Assembly (NCBI GenBank): GCA_964405325.1
Contig: CAYONM010000074.1
Location: 1-15,218 of the forward strand
Source of the DNA: CAYONM01 sp964405325
GTDB taxonomy: Bacteria > Planctomycetota > UBA11346
Direction: 5' to 3'
DNA: 15,218 nt
The notes under the pieces are model-generated. The model searched no databases, was not told the DNA's origin, and worked only from the letters and a program-made list of their open reading frames with translations. Positions within the stretch are counted from its first letter, which is position 1, and each line of letters opens with the position of its first letter. This document shows positions 12,489 to 15,218 of the stretch, piece after piece. Position numbers and translations under genes: made by a program.

Positions 12489-13346
12489 ATGGCCCTCGAG
12501 GTCGCCCGGCTTTTTCACGGGCTGCGCCCGGATGAGGAGGGTATCTGGCAGGTCGACGGCCCGGCCCCGGTTTCCTATCCGGCCGATGGCAATCAGACCT
12601 GCCAGGCCATAGAGGGGGACTCGCGCTGGTTCGCGCATCGCAATCGCTGCATCGTGGCGCTGGTCGAAGCCCATCCCCCACCCGGTGATGGTACCCTGCT
12701 CGATATCGGCGGTGGCAATGGGATGGTCAGCGAGGCCCTACGGGCCGCCGGTCGTGATGTCATCATGCTCGAACCGGGCCCAGTCGGTGCCCAGAATGCC
12801 CGCAGAAGCGGCATTCCGCTGGTGATCTGTGCTCGTTTCGAATCGCTCGACTTCCATCCTGGTGCCGTTCCGGCGGCGGGACTGTTCGATGTGCTTGAGC
12901 ACATCCGTGATGATCTGGGTTTTCTCCGTCGTCTGCATCGGCTGCTGCAGCCTGGCGGCTGCTTGTATCTGACGGTACCGGCCTGGCCGGCGTTGTGGTC
13001 GCATGCTGACGCGATCGCCGGACATCAGCGGCGCTACACGCTGCCCGCTCTCACGGGCACCTTGCGCGCAGCCGGATTCAAGATCGCCTTCGCCTCGTAT
13101 TTCTTCCGGCTGTTGGCGCCGCCGATCGTTGCGCTGCGCTCCGTGCCCTTCCGGCTCGGAGCGGGGCGGGAGGCGATCCGACGCGGCATCGTGACGGGTT
13201 TTGGACATGGTGCCGGAGATGGTCTGCTGGTGCGCACCGCTTATGCCGCCATGCGAGACGAATCGGCGCGCCTGGCGGCTGGCGAGCCCATGGCCATGGG
13301 TGCCAGTTGCATCGTTGCCGCACGGGTGCCGATCGGCGGTGGCTGA
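12489..13346 (+). CDS. Class I SAM-dependent methyltransferase
   Basis: ATG at 12489 has GGAG 7 bases upstream, giving 285 residues; a GTG at 12441 is a less likely extension. Motif I is LLDIGGGNG (70-78), the SAM-binding loop of the Rossmann methyltransferase fold. The acidic end of beta-2 is MLEPG (E95), the motif IV region is LFDVLEHI (132-139), and LLQPGGCLYLTVPA (152-165) is the typical strand after motif VI. GHQRRYTLPALTGTLRAAGF (178-197) is the signature seen in Methyltransf_11/23-like enzymes of polysaccharide and lipid-linked sugar gene clusters. A hydrophobic helix (SYFFRLLAPPIVALRSV, about 203-219) follows, as in membrane-associated members. A small-molecule or glycan substrate is more likely than DNA. 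A nucleotidyltransferase stub 43 bases downstream supports a sugar-related origin. Confidence 0.9.
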   Translation: MALEVARLFHGLRPDEEGIWQVDGPAPVSYPADGNQTCQAIEGDSRWFAHRNRCIVALVEAHPPPGDGTLLDIGGGNGMVSEALRAAGRDVIMLEPGPVGAQNARRSGIPLVICARFESLDFHPGAVPAAGLFDVLEHIRDDLGFLRRLHRLLQPGGCLYLTVPAWPALWSHADAIAGHQRRYTLPALTGTLRAAGFKIAFASYFFRLLAPPIVALRSVPFRLGAGREAIRRGIVTGFGHGAGDGLLVRTAYAAMRDESARLAAGEPMAMGASCIVAARVPIGGG

Positions 13347-13388
13347 GGTGCCGGCCAGCCGGCCAGAGGACTTGTCAGATTCCCTCAT

Positions 13389-13526
13389 ATGCGAGACAGC
13401 CGCTTGATGCAGGCGATCATCCTGGCTGGCGGCAATGGTACCCGTCTCCATCTGTGCACGTGGGTGTTCAGCCGGTCGCGGTGGCCTTCGGCCAGTCGCT
13501 CATGCAGATCGGAGAAGAGTTGTTAG
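13389..13526 (+). pseudogene. Truncated sugar-phosphate nucleotidyltransferase (N-terminal stub)
   Basis: The open frame encodes MRDSRL-MQAIILAGGNGTRL and is then lost: after about 'RLH' (near 13449) the sequence stops resembling the family and ends at TAG (13524-13526). 'M-x-A-I-I-L-A-G-G-x-G-T-R-L' is the hallmark nucleotide-binding loop at the very N-terminus of glucose-1-phosphate thymidylyl-/cytidylyl-/uridylyltransferases and mannose-1-phosphate guanylyltransferases, which are usually 250 residues or longer. The ATG at 13407 is the natural start. The first 14 codons match the family and the rest is absent, so a deletion or insertion joined unrelated DNA here. The gene would have followed the methyltransferase in a sugar-modification operon. 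The motif is unmistakable; the exact enzyme cannot be named. Confidence 0.7.
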
Positions 13527-13691
13527 GATGGCAGTGCAACGGCGGCTGCGGTGGTGATGACCCGTTTTCTGGCATTCCACCTCGTTGCCGGCCTCGCCTG
13601 CTATCGCCGGAGTTCTGCTCGCATGCCCGCCCCCTTGACCCGACCTTGCGTTGCGTTGCGGTGGTGGCGATCATGCACTTGTGAGAAGGGC
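13527..13691. other. Non-coding or degraded stretch before the membrane protein
   Basis: Together with the stub, the interval from 13347 to 13691 is 345 bases without an intact gene. An 8-bp tandem duplicate GCCGGCCA (13350-13365) follows the methyltransferase stop. On the minus strand, 13524 down to about 13450 reads QLFSDLHERLAEGHRDRLNT, which looks like the tail of another degraded gene but is too short to assign. No terminator or clear promoter was seen. Confidence 0.4.
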
Positions 13692-14456
13692 ATGAATGAC
13701 GACCACAATCAGATCCACCAGCAGTTTTTCGGTGCCTCCGAGCAGCCTTATCAAGCCCCGATATCGGCCTCTCGCGGCTCCCGCTTCGGCCACGGCTGCC
13801 TGATCAGTGTCACCCTGCTAGGTTTCATCCCGGCGGTTTCGCTCTGCGCCCGCTGGGAATGGACCCTCATGGGTGTCTGCCTGGTGACACTTTACGCCAT
13901 CGCCGTCTACAGCGAGCAGGCCAGCTGGTTGGCCAAGATCATCTATACGATCCCTCTGCTGCTCATGCTGGGTCTTCTGGGGGCTGGCAATCTTGTCGAC
14001 GATCTGAACGACACCTGGCAGGATTGGCAGAATCGCCAGCAGCGCGACGAGACCCGCGAGCGTATGTTCGTATTCTATCGCGATCACTATCCCCAGGCGA
14101 TGGAGGCCCGCGTTGAGCTCGATGCCCAGATCGAGGACAAGCAGGAGAAACTCGCCACGCTCGGCCGGATCGAAGCCGGAGACGAGCAACAACGTCGACT
14201 CCTGTCTGGTTCCAAGGCCCGTCTCGGTGAGCGCCTCGATCGGTTGAGCGAGGCCCGCAACGACCTCGACACCGGCCTCATGCGCATGTATCTCGCCTAC
14301 CTTGAGCACGGCGATCCCTACGGCGGCACCATCAGCCGGGAGGTCGAGGAGACGGTTGCCCAGGTCAGCGACGTGCTCACGAGCATCGCCAACCTTGGCG
14401 GCGAGACAGGCCTGGTGCCGCTTGTGCCGCCGGTCGTCCCCTCTGGGGATGAATGA
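13692..14456 (+). CDS. Membrane protein with three helices and C-terminal coiled coil
   Basis: ATG at 13692 follows GAGAAGGG closely, giving 254 residues; a longer in-frame start at 13551 would add unlikely Arg/Pro-rich sequence. The N-terminal 34 residues are polar. Hydrophobic spans lie at about 35-52, 57-74 and 82-100. The rest is strongly charged and helical, with a coiled-coil-like part at about 110-195 (WQNRQQRDETRERMFVFYRD, VELDAQIEDKQEKLATLGRI, SKARLGERLDRLSEARNDLD). A short tail with LVPLVPPVVPSGDE ends it. The shape resembles membrane-anchored coiled-coil proteins of unknown role. No family is recognised. It lies alone between two gene remnants. Confidence 0.8.
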   Translation: MNDDHNQIHQQFFGASEQPYQAPISASRGSRFGHGCLISVTLLGFIPAVSLCARWEWTLMGVCLVTLYAIAVYSEQASWLAKIIYTIPLLLMLGLLGAGNLVDDLNDTWQDWQNRQQRDETRERMFVFYRDHYPQAMEARVELDAQIEDKQEKLATLGRIEAGDEQQRRLLSGSKARLGERLDRLSEARNDLDTGLMRMYLAYLEHGDPYGGTISREVEETVAQVSDVLTSIANLGGETGLVPLVPPVVPSGDE

Positions 14457-14525
14457 GCACATAGCCAGGCTCCGCCCGCTCTGCTTGGCAGGGCCTCCCT
14501 TGCCACGCTCGTTACGCCATTGAAT

Positions 14526-14569
14526 AGCGTGTTCGACGCTGATAACGAGCGTGTTCGACGCTGATAACG
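14526..14569 (+). repeat. Perfect 22-bp tandem duplication
   Basis: Two identical adjacent copies of a 22-bp unit beginning AGCGTGTTCGACGC occupy 14526-14547 and 14548-14569. The unit is not a multiple of three, so it puts the two copies of 'VFDADN' in different frames; the first copy runs into TGA at 14562-14564. It lies at the 5' end of the 5'-nucleotidase-like fragment and probably inactivated it. Confidence 0.95.
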
Positions 14570-14979
14570 TGATTCTCAGTCGACTCGACGAGGATGCCGG
14601 GCATGTCTTCTACAGCATGACCAAGGACAAGGCGCAGAGCGAACGCCTCTGGTGCAGCTGGCAGATGGAGATGGGCAACAAGGCCCCGGAAAAGGGACCG
14701 CTGGCACCCTTGGCCGAGTTTCTGGTCAAGGCCAAGGAACAGCTCGACGAGGATGCCACGGAGGTCCATATCCTCACCGCGCGCTCCGCCGAGGGGAATG
14801 ACCGCCTCGGAAAACTCATGGACACCATGGGCCTACGAACCCCCGACGGTCCTACTGGTAGCTACACGGCCACCGTCGGCCGAAACCGGCCTTCCTTGAT
14901 GGGCCCTTATCGGGGGCGGTTTCCCTCAGACTTTACCAACAGGAAGGGGATCGAAAGCAGCGACAAAGCCGGGCCATGA
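14551..14979 (+). pseudogene. Degraded 5'-nucleotidase-like (HAD-type, PF06189-like) fragment
   Basis: From the GTG at 14551 the frame reads VFDADNVILSRLDEDAGHVF, then EKGPLAPLAEFLVKAKEQL and EVHILTARSAEGNDRLGKLM..MGLR. I recall a similar order in cytosolic 5'-nucleotidases of the PF06189 type: an FDxD nucleophile loop with a DE..xVF helix, a 'PGPF..FL..L' segment, and 'TARSAPAxxR...LRxWG'. Those proteins are usually 300 residues or longer. Here the N-terminal part is missing, a 22-bp duplication breaks the frame at the start, and after residue ~105 the sequence becomes compositionally different, without the second half. No ribosome site precedes the GTG. It is therefore called a remnant. The family match is by memory of the motif order and could be wrong. 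Confidence 0.5.
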
Positions 14980-15218
14980 CGCCAATGGATCGAATGGGCC
15001 GCAAGGGCTCTGATCGCCGCGCTATCTGCGGTCTTACCGATGGCTCAGGGGAATGCGTTTGCTCAGCGAGAGGCATAATAGGTCGCCGAGGGCCATAAAT
15101 CAGCCACCTGAAATCTTGAAGCCCCCCCCTTTTTTTTTACGTCGAGCGGGGTGTGCCTGGGGGACCACATGGGGGACAGCCCCACCCCACCCCAAACAAC
15201 AAGCCCCTGTAACCTAAG
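14980..15218. other. Non-coding end region with homopolymers and REP-like G/C repeats
   Basis: No gene was seen in these 239 bases. C8 (15122-15129) is directly followed by T9 (15130-15138). A G/C-rich cluster follows, with the direct repeat TGGGGGAC (15158-15165 area and 15170-15177) and inverted matches GGGGTG...CACCCC (15148-15153 with the C-rich run from about 15180). Such clusters of GGGGACAG-like half-palindromes next to T-runs are typical of REP elements mobilised by REP-associated tyrosine transposases. The transposase itself is not in the window. Confidence 0.4.

Noticed and set aside
13307..13684. A plus-strand open frame spanning the methyltransferase end and the following gap
   Set aside because: It overlaps the methyltransferase, has no ribosome site and has no recognisable motif; the nucleotidyltransferase start motif is in a different frame.
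1..15218. tRNA, rRNA, CRISPR array, integrase or relaxase
   Set aside because: I looked for regular direct repeats with spacers, clover-leaf sequences and the usual mobile-element motifs in gaps and ORFs and saw none; short or divergent cases could be missed by eye.

Overview
The window is high-GC bacterial DNA, densely packed with genes. Many start and stop codons overlap (ATGA or GTGA), and GTG and TTG starts occur. Several products carry Sec-type signal peptides and one has a lipobox, which suggests a Gram-negative or otherwise diderm bacterium. I cannot name the phylum. Only five products fall in families I recognise: a bacterial PH-domain membrane protein, an FtsK/HerA-superfamily ATPase, a ParB-like DNA-binding protein, a class I SAM-dependent methyltransferase, and two broken remnants (a sugar-phosphate nucleotidyltransferase stub and a probable 5'-nucleotidase fragment). 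Everything else is unrecognised, so this looks like an accessory or poorly characterised region. I see no rRNA, tRNA, CRISPR array, integrase, transposase or relaxase.

Layout. (1) 2-502 (+) is a PH-domain membrane protein, possibly cut by the window edge. (2) 3868 down to 509 (-) is a tight five-gene cluster: an acidic protein, a secreted helical protein, a two-helix membrane protein, an FtsK/HerA-type ATPase and a second secreted helical protein. (3) 6371 down to 3982 (-) is a translationally coupled pair of large unknown proteins, in the same direction and possibly in the same transcript as (2). (4) 6513-7499 (+) diverges from (3) and encodes hydrophobic protein A, with a run of 16 threonines from a 12-bp tandem repeat. 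(5) 8024-7506 (-) encodes a lipoprotein. (6) 10687 down to 8249 (-) is a three-gene operon: a ParB-like protein, an unknown cytosolic protein and a secreted protein, ended by a clear intrinsic terminator at 8179-8146. (7) 11836-11033 (-) encodes hydrophobic protein B, a clear paralog of A. (8) 12051-13346 (+) holds a small hydrophobic protein and a methyltransferase. (9) 13389-15218 holds a nucleotidyltransferase stub, a three-helix membrane/coiled-coil protein, a 5'-nucleotidase remnant behind a 22-bp tandem duplication, and a non-coding tail with a C8T9 tract and REP-like G/C-rich inverted repeats.

How the parts may work together (inference). Clusters (2) and (3) look like one envelope-associated machine: a cytoplasmic ATPase, a membrane protein, two exported helical proteins and two large unknown proteins. 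Paralogs A and B face each other across the ParB operon, which suggests that the whole 0.5-12 kb block is one functional or mobile module. The right end, with truncated genes, repeats and REP-like sequence, looks like a degraded junction. No published system is matched with confidence.
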